Of a stretch of 36,397 bases of DNA, positions 25,351 to 32,260 are shown piece by piece. Location of the stretch: NCBI GenBank assembly GCA_900548975.1, contig URMS01000030.1, positions 1 to 36,397 on the forward strand, written 5' to 3'. This DNA is from an uncultured Porphyromonadaceae bacterium. GTDB taxonomy: Bacteria; Bacteroidota; Bacteroidia; Bacteroidales; Muribaculaceae. Position 1 is the first letter of the stretch, and the number at the start of each line of letters is the position of its first letter. Position numbers and translations under genes: made by a program. Below the pieces are notes generated by a model. That model was not told the origin of the DNA. It ran no database searches and worked only from the letters and a program-made list of their open reading frames with translations.

Positions 25351-25413
25351 ACGATAAGCACAACACCCGGCCAGGCTGCCTTGATATAGCCTGACCGGGT
25401 GTTTTATCGTTTT
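25351..25413. terminator. Long, possibly bidirectional terminator hairpin
   Basis: AACACCCGG-CCAGGCT (25362-25377) pairs with 25388-25403, with one mismatch in 16. It is extended outward by ACGATAA/TTATCGT (25351-25357 with 25404-25410) across a small bulge. The plus-strand tail is TTTT. It lies between the secreted-protein gene and a small minus-strand ORF and could serve both. Confidence 0.8.
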
Positions 25414-25432
25414 AAAGGAGAGGGAGAATGAG

Positions 25433-25615
25433 TCAGCGGCGATGGCGGCGGCGCTCTGCGCAGTGGCATGCCACATGGGCGGCTACCGAGAGAGCAAGCA
25501 ATCCGCTAAGGCCGGCTATAAGAAAACGATGGATCTTTTCGCGACGTTCTATTTGCTTTTCGAGCCTGGAGAGAACTTCGACCTCGCGCTCGTCTTCGGT
25601 TTTAAAAACAGACAT
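25433..25615 (-). CDS. Possible small membrane protein (60 aa)
   Basis: A minus-strand reading frame encodes a charged, probably helical N-terminus (MSVFKTEDEREVEVLSRLEK) followed by a hydrophobic segment at about residues 31-50 (FLIAGLSGLLALSVAAHVAC) and a basic tail. This organisation looks like a real small inner-membrane protein rather than an antisense shadow. A competing plus-strand frame (25442-25636) is less protein-like. No homologue is recognised and no consensus minus-strand promoter was seen. Its 3' end faces the hairpin at 25351-25413. Confidence 0.45.
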   Translation of the reverse strand: MSVFKTEDEREVEVLSRLEKQIERREKIHRFLIAGLSGLLALSVAAHVACHCAERRRHRR

Positions 25616-25704
25616 AATCGTATTATTTTAGGTTAGTATGCCTAAAAAACACCTGCGCGGCCCGAAATGTTGAGATTGAGCCACTTCGATTGAAGTTTTT
25701 TTTG

Positions 25705-25712
25705 TACTTTTG
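25705..25712 (+). promoter_or_regulatory. Candidate -7 element for purH
   Basis: TACTTTTG at 25705-25712 fits TAnnTTTG, preceded by a run of eight T. No properly spaced -33 TTG is visible. It overlaps an upstream in-frame TTG (25710), arguing that purH starts at the ATG 25737. Confidence 0.45.
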
Positions 25713-25736
25713 CAAACCAATAGCTACAACAAAATC

Positions 25737-27278
25737 ATGTCGGAACTCAAGAAAATAAATCGCGCTCTGATATCGGTGTTCAGCAAGGACGGTATCGAGC
25801 CCATTGTGCGTAAACTTCATTCGTGCGGAGTAGAGCTGCTGTCGACCGGCGGCTCGCGTTCTTATATAGAATCTCTGGGGCTGCCCTGCTCGGCAGTCGA
25901 GGATCTGACCGGCTACCCGTCGATACTCGGTGGCCGTGTAAAAACCCTCCATCCCAAGGTTTTCGGTGGCATTCTGGGCCGTCGCAGCAACGACAGCGAC
26001 GTCGCCGAGATGGAAAAATATGAAATTCCCGGTATCGACCTCATCATCGTCGACCTCTATCCCTTCGAGGCTACAGTGGCATCGGGCGCATCCGAGGCCG
26101 ATATCATCGAAAAAATCGACATAGGCGGTATATCGCTCATCCGCGCGGCCGCCAAGAACTTCGCCGACACCGCCATCGTGGCATCGTCGCAGTTCTACAG
26201 CTACCTTCAGGGCATTCTCGACACCCAGGGTGCCGCTACAACTGAAGAGCAGCGCCGCTTCCTGGCCCGCGAGGCCTTCGCTGTGTCGAGCGGCTACGAC
26301 TCGGCCATCTACAACTGGTTTGCCGGCACCACTCCCCTCGCCCCCGGCAAGGATTCGGCACTCCGCATGGCCGTCGACGGCGCCATGGGCCTTCGCTACG
26401 GCGAGAACCCCCATCAGCAGGCATGCTACTACGGCAACTTCGACGCTCTCTTCGACAAACTCCACGGCAAGGAGATAAGCTACAACAATCTTCTCGACAT
26501 CGACGCCGCATGCTCGCTCATCGACGAATTCGACACCACCACCGTGGCAATCCTCAAGCACAACAACGCCTGCGGTCTCGCCAGCCGCGACCTCGTCACC
26601 GAGGCGTGGACGGCAGCCCTCGCCGGCGACCCCGTGTCGGCATTCGGCGGCATCATCATCTGCAATGCCAAAATCGAAGCCGACGCCGCTGCCGAAATCG
26701 GTAAAATCTTCTTCGAGGTAATCATAGCGCCCGAATACTCCGACGACGCCCTCACCATCCTCATGCAGAAGAAAAACCGTATCGTTCTCCGCCGCAAGGC
26801 CATCGCAGCTCCGGCACAGCGTGTGCGCACCATCCTCGGCGGCGTACTGGTGCAGGATGCCGACAGCAAGGTCGAGACCGTCGACGATCTCCGCCTCGTG
26901 TCGGGCGACAGCCTGCCCGAAAGCCTCGTGGCCGACCTCCTCTTCGCCAACAAGATAGTGAAGCATTCCAAGAGCAACGCCATCGTTCTCGCCCGCAACG
27001 GTCAGCTCATCGCCTCGGGCGTAGGCCAGACCTCGCGCGTCGATGCACTGCGCCACGCCATCGAGAAAGCCGCATCCTTCGGCTTCGACCTCAAGGGCGC
27101 CGTCATGGCATCCGATGCCTTCTTCCCCTTCGCCGACTGTGTGGAGATAGCACACCAGGCCGGTGTCGACGCCGTGATACAGCCCGGCGGCTCCATCCGC
27201 GACACCGACTCGGTAGCATTCTGCCGCGACCACGGCATGACCATGGTCATGACCGGCTTCCGTCACTTCCGCCACTAA
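25737..27278 (+). CDS. purH: Bifunctional AICAR transformylase / IMP cyclohydrolase
   Basis: Catalyses the last two steps of de novo purine synthesis, AICAR to FAICAR to IMP (513 aa). The N-terminal IMP cyclohydrolase (MGS-like) domain shows LLSTGGSRSYIESLG, GRVKTLHPKVFGGILGRR, LIIVDLYPFEATVA and IDIGGISLIRAAAKNF. The transformylase half shows LRYGENPHQQA, the catalytic Lys274-His275 in LKHNNACGLA, DPVSAFGGII and the conserved C-terminal GFRHFRH. The ATG at 25737 gives the usual N-terminus (SELKKINRALISVFSKDG); the longer frame from TTG 25710 would overlap the -7 promoter element. No terminator was recognised downstream; the next sequence is the repeat cassette. Confidence 0.97.
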   Translation: MSELKKINRALISVFSKDGIEPIVRKLHSCGVELLSTGGSRSYIESLGLPCSAVEDLTGYPSILGGRVKTLHPKVFGGILGRRSNDSDVAEMEKYEIPGIDLIIVDLYPFEATVASGASEADIIEKIDIGGISLIRAAAKNFADTAIVASSQFYSYLQGILDTQGAATTEEQRRFLAREAFAVSSGYDSAIYNWFAGTTPLAPGKDSALRMAVDGAMGLRYGENPHQQACYYGNFDALFDKLHGKEISYNNLLDIDAACSLIDEFDTTTVAILKHNNACGLASRDLVTEAWTAALAGDPVSAFGGIIICNAKIEADAAAEIGKIFFEVIIAPEYSDDALTILMQKKNRIVLRRKAIAAPAQRVRTILGGVLVQDADSKVETVDDLRLVSGDSLPESLVADLLFANKIVKHSKSNAIVLARNGQLIASGVGQTSRVDALRHAIEKAASFGFDLKGAVMASDAFFPFADCVEIAHQAGVDAVIQPGGSIRDTDSVAFCRDHGMTMVMTGFRHFRH

Positions 27279-27292
27279 TCCTTTCGAATTAA

Positions 27293-27340
27293 GAATTATG
27301 GATTATGAATTATGAACCGATAGTTCATACTCCATAATTC
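27293..27340. repeat. Local inverted repeat at the left cassette end
   Basis: The 17-nt arms 27293-27309 and 27324-27340 pair at 16 of 17 positions with a 14-nt loop. It starts 15 nt after the purH stop codon, so it may act as the purH 3' hairpin even though a clean T-tract is missing. Confidence 0.65.
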
Positions 27341-27361
27341 CCGATAATACCACTCCATACA

Positions 27362-27739
27362 ATGAGAAGCGACTATAGAGACAATGCGATTGCCGATAAA
27401 AGCAAAAAATTTGCTGTCCGGTGCATCCTTCTATATAAGGATCTTTCGGAACGCGGCCACGAGTATATCTTATCACGTCAATTCGTCAGGAGCGGTACGT
27501 CGATCGGAGCAAATGTGCGCGAAGGGCTTAGAGCACAGTCGTAAGCAGATTTCATTGCAAAATTAAATATTGCATTGAAGGAGGCCTCGGAAACAGAATA
27601 CTGGCTCGAATTGTTAAAGGAAACGGGCTACATCACCCAATCCGAAGCCGACAGTCTGCTGGATGATTGCTCTCAACTGATAAGCATTTTATTCTCGATC
27701 ATCAAATCTACCAGACAGAATCTGACGGAGCAGGGCTGA
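27362..27739 (+). pseudogene. Four-helix-bundle protein (23S rRNA intervening-sequence type), interrupted by in-frame TAA
   Basis: The frame opens with ATG at 27362 and encodes KSKKFAVRCILLYKDLSERG, EYILSRQFVRSGTSIGANVR and EGLRAQS, then meets TAA at 27542-27544. The same frame continues without shift as ADFIAKLNIALKEASETEYW, LELLKETGYITQSEADSLLD and onward to a TGA at 27737-27739. Together this is a complete family protein (124 residues plus the internal stop). The family normally has Lys at the stop position (AQSKADF), so one AAA-to-TAA change explains the break. Intact members form helical bundles; their role is unclear, and relatives are known in 23S rRNA intervening sequences and as Avd of diversity-generating retroelements. 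It sits inside a repeat-bounded cassette. Confidence 0.88.
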
Positions 27740-27760
27740 ACTCCCACTCCGATAGCATAA

Positions 27761-27884
27761 TTAATAAAACAGGATAAGAATTAAGCCGAGTTCGCTTCTC
27801 TCCATAATTCATAATCCATAATTTAATAAAACAGGATAAGAATTAAGCCGAGTTCGCTTCTCTCCATAATTCATAATCCATAAT
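27761..27884. repeat. Perfect 62-bp tandem duplication upstream of mreB
   Basis: 27761-27822 and 27823-27884 are identical over all 62 bases. Each unit starts TTAATAAAACAGGATAAG, includes GCCGAGTTCGCTTCTCTCC and ends in the CATAATTCATAATCCATAAT repeat that forms the cassette terminus. It ends 14 nt before the GTG start of mreB, so it lies in the mreB leader or promoter. Perfect identity implies a recent duplication or an assembly artefact. Confidence 0.95.
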
Positions 27885-27898
27885 TCATAATTTTAAAA

Positions 27899-28918
27899 GT
27901 GAAGCTGTTCTCTCTTACCAAGGAGATTGCCATCGACCTTGGTACTGCAAATACCATCATCATTCACAACGATAAGATTGTGATAAACGAGCCTTCTATC
28001 GTGGCGCTCGACACCCGCACCGACAAGCTCATAGCCGTCGGCAAGGAAGCCCAGCAGATGGAAGGCCGCGCTCACCCGGGCATACGCACCGTGCGTCCGC
28101 TCCGTCAGGGCGTTATCGCCGACTTCAATGCCGCCGAGCTCATGATACGCGGTCTGGTGAAGAAAGCCAGCACCAAAAACAACTGGTTCTCGCCCTCGCT
28201 CCGCATGGTAGTAGGCATCCCTTCGGGATCTACCGAAGTCGAAGTACGCGCCGTGCGCGACTCCTCCGAGCACGCCGACGGCCGCGACGTATACATGATC
28301 CACGAACCCATGGCCGCAGCCCTGGGCATAGGTCTCGACGTCGAAGCTCCCGAAGGCAACATGATTGTCGACATAGGCGGCGGTACCACCGAGATCGCCG
28401 TGATATCGCTGGGCGGCATCGTAAGCAACAAGAGCATACAGATTGCCGGCAACGACCTCACCGACGACATCCTCAACCACATGCGCCGCGCACACAACAT
28501 CAAAGTGGGCGTCCGCACCGCCGAGCAGATCAAGATACACGTCGGCTCGGCCCTCACCGAACTCGAGAATCCGCCGGAAGACTACGTGGTACACGGTCCC
28601 AACCTCATGACCGCACTGCCTCTCGAAGTGCCCGTAAGCTATCAGGAGATAAGCCACTGCATAGACAAGACAATATCGAAGATAGAAGCCGCCGTGCTCA
28701 GCGCCCTCGAGCAGACTCCGCCCGAGCTCTACGCCGACATCGTCCGCAACGGCATCTACCTCGCCGGCGGCGGCGCCCTGCTCCGTGGTCTCGACAAGCG
28801 CCTCATCGATAAGATCGGCATACAGTTCCACGTGGCCGAGGACCCGCTTCTGTGCGTGGCCAAAGGTACCGGCGTGGCTCTGAAGAACATCCACAAGTTC
28901 TCCTTCCTTATCCGATAA
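27899..28918 (+). CDS. mreB: Rod shape-determining protein MreB
   Basis: A 339-aa bacterial actin homologue that forms membrane-associated filaments directing lateral wall synthesis. Phosphate-1 (IAIDLGTANTIIIH) starts at residue 10; phosphate-2 (MIVDIGGGTTEIAVISLGG), HEPMAAALGIGLD and the adenosine motif GIYLAGGGALLRGLDKRL follow. The start is GTG at 27899, giving the expected Bacteroidetes N-terminus (KLFSLTKEIAIDLG). It is the first gene of the mreBCD-mrdA-rodA operon. The sequence just upstream is the repeat cassette, so its promoter has been affected or supplied by that DNA; no consensus promoter is recognised. Confidence 0.97.
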   Translation: MKLFSLTKEIAIDLGTANTIIIHNDKIVINEPSIVALDTRTDKLIAVGKEAQQMEGRAHPGIRTVRPLRQGVIADFNAAELMIRGLVKKASTKNNWFSPSLRMVVGIPSGSTEVEVRAVRDSSEHADGRDVYMIHEPMAAALGIGLDVEAPEGNMIVDIGGGTTEIAVISLGGIVSNKSIQIAGNDLTDDILNHMRRAHNIKVGVRTAEQIKIHVGSALTELENPPEDYVVHGPNLMTALPLEVPVSYQEISHCIDKTISKIEAAVLSALEQTPPELYADIVRNGIYLAGGGALLRGLDKRLIDKIGIQFHVAEDPLLCVAKGTGVALKNIHKFSFLIR

Positions 28919-28930
28919 GAGCCTCCGACG

Positions 28931-29797
28931 GTGAACGAGCTTTTCGGCTTCATACTTCGTCACAGCAAGTGGCTGGTATTCACTATATATGTGGTTATCG
29001 GCTGCATGCTTCTCTTCAACGGTGACCCATACCGCCAGCACGTGTTCATGACAAGTGCCGGCCGTATGGCTTCTACCGTATACAAAGGAGCCAACAACGT
29101 GACATCCTATTTCGACCTGCGCGAAATCAACGACGACCTCAACCGCCGTAATGCCGAACTGCAGGCCGAGATTGTGCGCCTGCAGGAAACCATCGACGCA
29201 CTCCACGAAGCCAACTACACCGATACTCTCGCTCTCGACAGCGGCGTGCGACACTTCGATTTCATAGTGGCACACGTTATCAACAACAGCATTTCGCATC
29301 CGTTCAACTATCTCACCATCAACAAGGGCAGCGCCGACGGTGTCCGCCCCGAGCTCGGTGTGATAGACCGCAACGGTGTAGTGGGCATCGTCAGCACCAC
29401 CGGGGCGCACAGCGCCCGCGTAATATCGCTGCTCAACCCCCACTTCCGCCTGTCGTGCAAGATCAAGCGAAGCGACTACTTCGGCTCACTGGTCTGGGAC
29501 GGCGAAAACCCCGGCGAAGCCCTTCTGGAAGAGTTGCCGCGCCACACTGTCTATCAGCCCGGCGACACGATCGTCACCAGCGGCTACTCCGCCGTCTTCC
29601 CATCGGGACTCCCGGTGGGCACCGTAGTGGAGGCCGAAAGCGACAGAAACCAGAATTTCTTCACCCTGCGCATAAAGCTGCTTGCCGATTTCACCACCCT
29701 CGGTAACGTCCAGGTGGTGGTCAACAATCAGGCCGACGAGCTCCGCGCCCTCACCGCCGGCGAAGAAAACGATGCGAAAAAGAACCCATTTCAATAA
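28931..29797 (+). CDS. mreC: Rod shape-determining protein MreC
   Basis: A 288-aa bitopic inner-membrane scaffold of the elongasome linking MreB to PBP2 and RodA. One transmembrane helix (WLVFTIYVVIGCMLLF, about residues 15-32) is followed by a coiled coil (about 58-100: DDLNRRNAELQAEIVRLQET). A periplasmic beta domain follows, with NYLTINKGSADGVRPELGVI, NGVVGIVS and GDTIVTSGYSAVFPSGLPVG. The start is GTG at 28931, 12 nt after mreB. A 74-nt gap containing repeats separates it from mreD. Confidence 0.95.
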   Translation: MNELFGFILRHSKWLVFTIYVVIGCMLLFNGDPYRQHVFMTSAGRMASTVYKGANNVTSYFDLREINDDLNRRNAELQAEIVRLQETIDALHEANYTDTLALDSGVRHFDFIVAHVINNSISHPFNYLTINKGSADGVRPELGVIDRNGVVGIVSTTGAHSARVISLLNPHFRLSCKIKRSDYFGSLVWDGENPGEALLEELPRHTVYQPGDTIVTSGYSAVFPSGLPVGTVVEAESDRNQNFFTLRIKLLADFTTLGNVQVVVNNQADELRALTAGEENDAKKNPFQ

Positions 29798-29799
29798 AT

Positions 29800-29868
29800 G
29801 ATGAATTATGAATGATGAATTATGGCCAACGTGCCAATTTCATAATTCATAATCCATAATCCATAATT
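29800..29868. repeat. ATTATG-family palindromic repeat between mreC and mreD
   Basis: The left half (29800-29824) carries ATGAATTATG words, and the right half (29840-29868) carries their complements. The right half matches the right terminus of the purH-mreB cassette over CATAATTCATAATCCATAAT. The centre is only ~15 nt, so this looks like an empty or collapsed copy of the same repeat. It could fold into a hairpin within the mre transcript. Confidence 0.7.
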
Positions 29869-29871
29869 CTC

Positions 29872-30387
29872 ATGAAGACGGCGATATCGATAGCTTTGGC
29901 GTTTCTGCTGCTTGTTCCGGCCCAGGCGGTGGTTTTCAACCACCTGGCCCTGTTCAACGTGGCTCTGCCCATAGTCTTTATCTATATCATCATAATGCTG
30001 CCGGTGACACTGGGCACAAACTGGTCCACCACCATAGGCTTCGTCACGGGCTTCGCTGTCGACATGTTCTGCGATACCGCAGGTGTCAACACACTCGGCT
30101 GCACCGTGCTTGCATTTGTCCGCAAGCCAGTGTTCCATCTCTATGTCTCCACCGACGACGACCTTGCCAGCCGGAGCCCGTCGACCCGCAGCATGGGGCA
30201 TGCCGCGTTCATGAAATTCCTCGTAACCATGGTACTCATCTACTGCACCATGGTCTTTACCATCGAAGCATTCCAGTTCTTCAACTTCAGGCTGCTGGTG
30301 CTCCGCATCATAGCATCTACAATCTACTCGTTCATTCTCCTCTACGCTCTCGACTGCGCCGTTTCACGCGGCCGCGAGGCAAGTTAA
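29872..30387 (+). CDS. mreD: Rod shape-determining protein MreD
   Basis: A 171-aa polytopic inner-membrane protein of the elongasome. Hydrophobic helices are evident: AISIALAFLLLVPAQAVVF, ALPIVFIYIIIMLPVTLG, TTIGFVTGFAVDMFCDT, FLVTMVLIYCTMVFTIEA and the C-terminal IIASTIYSFILLYALDC. The GFVTGFAVDMFCDTAGVNTLG segment is the family's most conserved region. The sequence is weakly conserved overall, but the position between mreC and mrdA settles the assignment. It ends 13 nt before mrdA. Confidence 0.92.
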   Translation: MKTAISIALAFLLLVPAQAVVFNHLALFNVALPIVFIYIIIMLPVTLGTNWSTTIGFVTGFAVDMFCDTAGVNTLGCTVLAFVRKPVFHLYVSTDDDLASRSPSTRSMGHAAFMKFLVTMVLIYCTMVFTIEAFQFFNFRLLVLRIIASTIYSFILLYALDCAVSRGREAS

Positions 30388-30400
30388 CGCACATCGTATC

Positions 30401-32260
30401 TTGAGAAAAAACTACGATCTTGAGAAACGCAAATATGTTATCGGCGGCTTTATCATCATTATAGCCGCCATATTTCTCGTGCGTCTTTTCGACCTTCAGA
30501 TCAACGACGAGAAATACAAGCGCTCCGCCGATTCCAACGCCTTTCTCAAAAAAACCGTCTACCCTTCGCGCGGCCTCATCTACGACCGCAACGGCGAACT
30601 GGTGGTATTCAACCAGCCGGCCTACGACGTCATGCTCATACCGCGCGACGTGCAGCCCTTCGATACCCTCGACTTCTGCTCGACCCTCAACATCACCCGC
30701 GAGCAGTTCGACAAGCGCATGGCCGACATGAAGGACCGCCGCCTCAATCCCGGATATTCGTCGTACACGCCTCAGAGGCTCATCACCCAGCTCTCGGCAC
30801 AGGATTACGGGCGCCTGCAGGAAAAACTCTACCGTTTTCCGGGCTTCTTCATCCAGAAACGCATCCTCAGGCAGTACAAGCACGCCACGGCCGCAAACGT
30901 ACTCGGCAACATCCGCGAAGTATCGGCCAAGGACATCGAGCGCGACGACTACTACTCGCCCGGCGACTACACCGGCGACCTCGGCATCGAGAAAAGCTAC
31001 GAACCCTACCTGCGCGGCGTCAAAGGCGTGGAAATACTCATCCGCGATGCCCGCGGACGCATCCAGGGCCGATACGATGACGGCGCCAGCGACATCGCCC
31101 CGATATCGGGCCGCGACATCCGCCTGAGTCTCGACATCAAGCTGCAGCAGTATGCCGAATCGCTCATGGTGGGCAAACGCGGGGCCGTCGTGGCCATCGA
31201 ACCCGCCACCGGCGAGGTGCTGTGCATGGTGTCGATGCCAAACTACGACCCCACGCTGCTTGTCGGCCGTCAGCGAGGCGAGAACTACCGCAAACTCGTC
31301 AACGACGACTCCTGGCCGCTCTACGACCGCGCCCTCATGGGCTCGTATCCGCCCGGCTCAACTTTCAAACCCACCCAGGGTCTAATTTTCCTTCAGGAAG
31401 GCATAATCGACCTCAACACCACCTATCCGTGCGCGCACGGATATATCAACGGCGGTCTGCGCGTGGGCTGCCACGCACACGGCTCGCCGCTGCCGCTCAA
31501 GCCCGCGCTCCAGACATCGTGCAACGCCTTCTTCTGCTGGGGCTTCAAGGCCATGATCGACCGCCGCAGCAAATACGGCTCGTCGGCAAATGCCTTCGAG
31601 GTATGGAAAAAGCACCTTGTGTCGATGGGCTACGGCTACCGCCTCGGCATCGACCTGCCGGGCGAACAGCGCGGATTCATACCCAACGAGGAATTCTACA
31701 ACCGGTTCTACTCCAAAGGCCACTGGAGTGCCAACACCATCATATCGGTGGCCATCGGCCAGGGCGAGATCCTTGCCACACCTCTGCAGATAGCCAATCT
31801 CGGCGCCACCATAGCCAACCGCGGGTGGTTCATCACGCCTCACGTGGTAAAAGAGATACAGGACACGGTGATGGACGCCGAAATTCTCAACAAACGCTAT
31901 CCCACCGTCGAGAGCCGCCACTACGATGCCGTGGCCGAGGGCATGCGCATGGCCGTGACAGGCGGTACCTGCCGCCGCGCCGCCATACCCGGAATCGAGG
32001 TCTGCGGCAAGACAGGCACCGCGCAGAATCCTCACGGCAAGGACCACTCGGCGTTCATGGGCTTCGCGCCCTACCACGAACCGAAGATTGCCGTGGCCGT
32101 GTATGTGGAAAACGGCGGCTGGGGCGCTACCTACGGCGTGCCCATCGGCAGTCTGGTAATGGAGAAATACCTTACCGGCACCATAGCGCCCGAAAGGAAA
32201 TATATGGAAGAACAAATGATGAACTCATCGATAGTCTATGCCGCTCCCAAGAAGAAATGA
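30401..32260 (+). CDS. mrdA: Penicillin-binding protein 2 (peptidoglycan DD-transpeptidase)
   Basis: A class B PBP of 619 aa that crosslinks lateral-wall peptidoglycan together with RodA. A short cytoplasmic tail and one membrane anchor (VIGGFIIIIAAIFLVRLFDL, about 13-32) precede the pedestal (SRGLIYDRNGELVVFNQPAY). The transpeptidase motifs are complete: Ser320-T-F-Lys323 (PPGSTFKPTQGL), Ser373-C-Asn375 and Lys537-T-G (CGKTGTAQNP). The best start is TTG at 30401, which yields MRKNYDLEKRKYVIGG; no ATG lies close enough. The last 23 nt overlap rodA in another frame. Confidence 0.96.
   Translation: MRKNYDLEKRKYVIGGFIIIIAAIFLVRLFDLQINDEKYKRSADSNAFLKKTVYPSRGLIYDRNGELVVFNQPAYDVMLIPRDVQPFDTLDFCSTLNITREQFDKRMADMKDRRLNPGYSSYTPQRLITQLSAQDYGRLQEKLYRFPGFFIQKRILRQYKHATAANVLGNIREVSAKDIERDDYYSPGDYTGDLGIEKSYEPYLRGVKGVEILIRDARGRIQGRYDDGASDIAPISGRDIRLSLDIKLQQYAESLMVGKRGAVVAIEPATGEVLCMVSMPNYDPTLLVGRQRGENYRKLVNDDSWPLYDRALMGSYPPGSTFKPTQGLIFLQEGIIDLNTTYPCAHGYINGGLRVGCHAHGSPLPLKPALQTSCNAFFCWGFKAMIDRRSKYGSSANAFEVWKKHLVSMGYGYRLGIDLPGEQRGFIPNEEFYNRFYSKGHWSANTIISVAIGQGEILATPLQIANLGATIANRGWFITPHVVKEIQDTVMDAEILNKRYPTVESRHYDAVAEGMRMAVTGGTCRRAAIPGIEVCGKTGTAQNPHGKDHSAFMGFAPYHEPKIAVAVYVENGGWGATYGVPIGSLVMEKYLTGTIAPERKYMEEQMMNSSIVYAAPKKK

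Larger units (their letters stand above)
27287..27892. mobile_element. Putative repeat-bounded cassette (28-bp inverted termini) carrying a broken four-helix-bundle gene
   Basis: The left end (27287-27314) and right end (27865-27892) are inverted repeats matching at 27 of 28 positions, built from AATTATG(A/G) words. They enclose about 606 bp between purH and mreB. The left end also pairs locally with 27324-27340. Inside is an interrupted four-helix-bundle gene and, at the right end, a 62-bp tandem duplication. I see no transposase and no clear target-site duplication. It could be a non-autonomous element, or an IVS-like RNA-stem cassette of the kind known around such genes in 23S rRNA (inference). 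Confidence 0.5.

Noticed and set aside
25442..25636. A 64-aa plus-strand frame competing with the minus-strand small ORF
   Set aside because: Less protein-like composition, no promoter, and it overlaps the more plausible membrane-protein frame.
25710..25736. Upstream TTG start for purH
   Set aside because: It overlaps the -7 promoter element, and the ATG at 25737 gives the usual PurH start.
25623..27275. A 550-aa minus-strand open frame opposite purH
   Set aside because: It is an antisense shadow of purH with no family signature.
27888..27895. TAATTTTA as an mreB promoter -7 box
   Set aside because: It lacks the final G and lies only 3 nt from the start codon, leaving no room for a leader.
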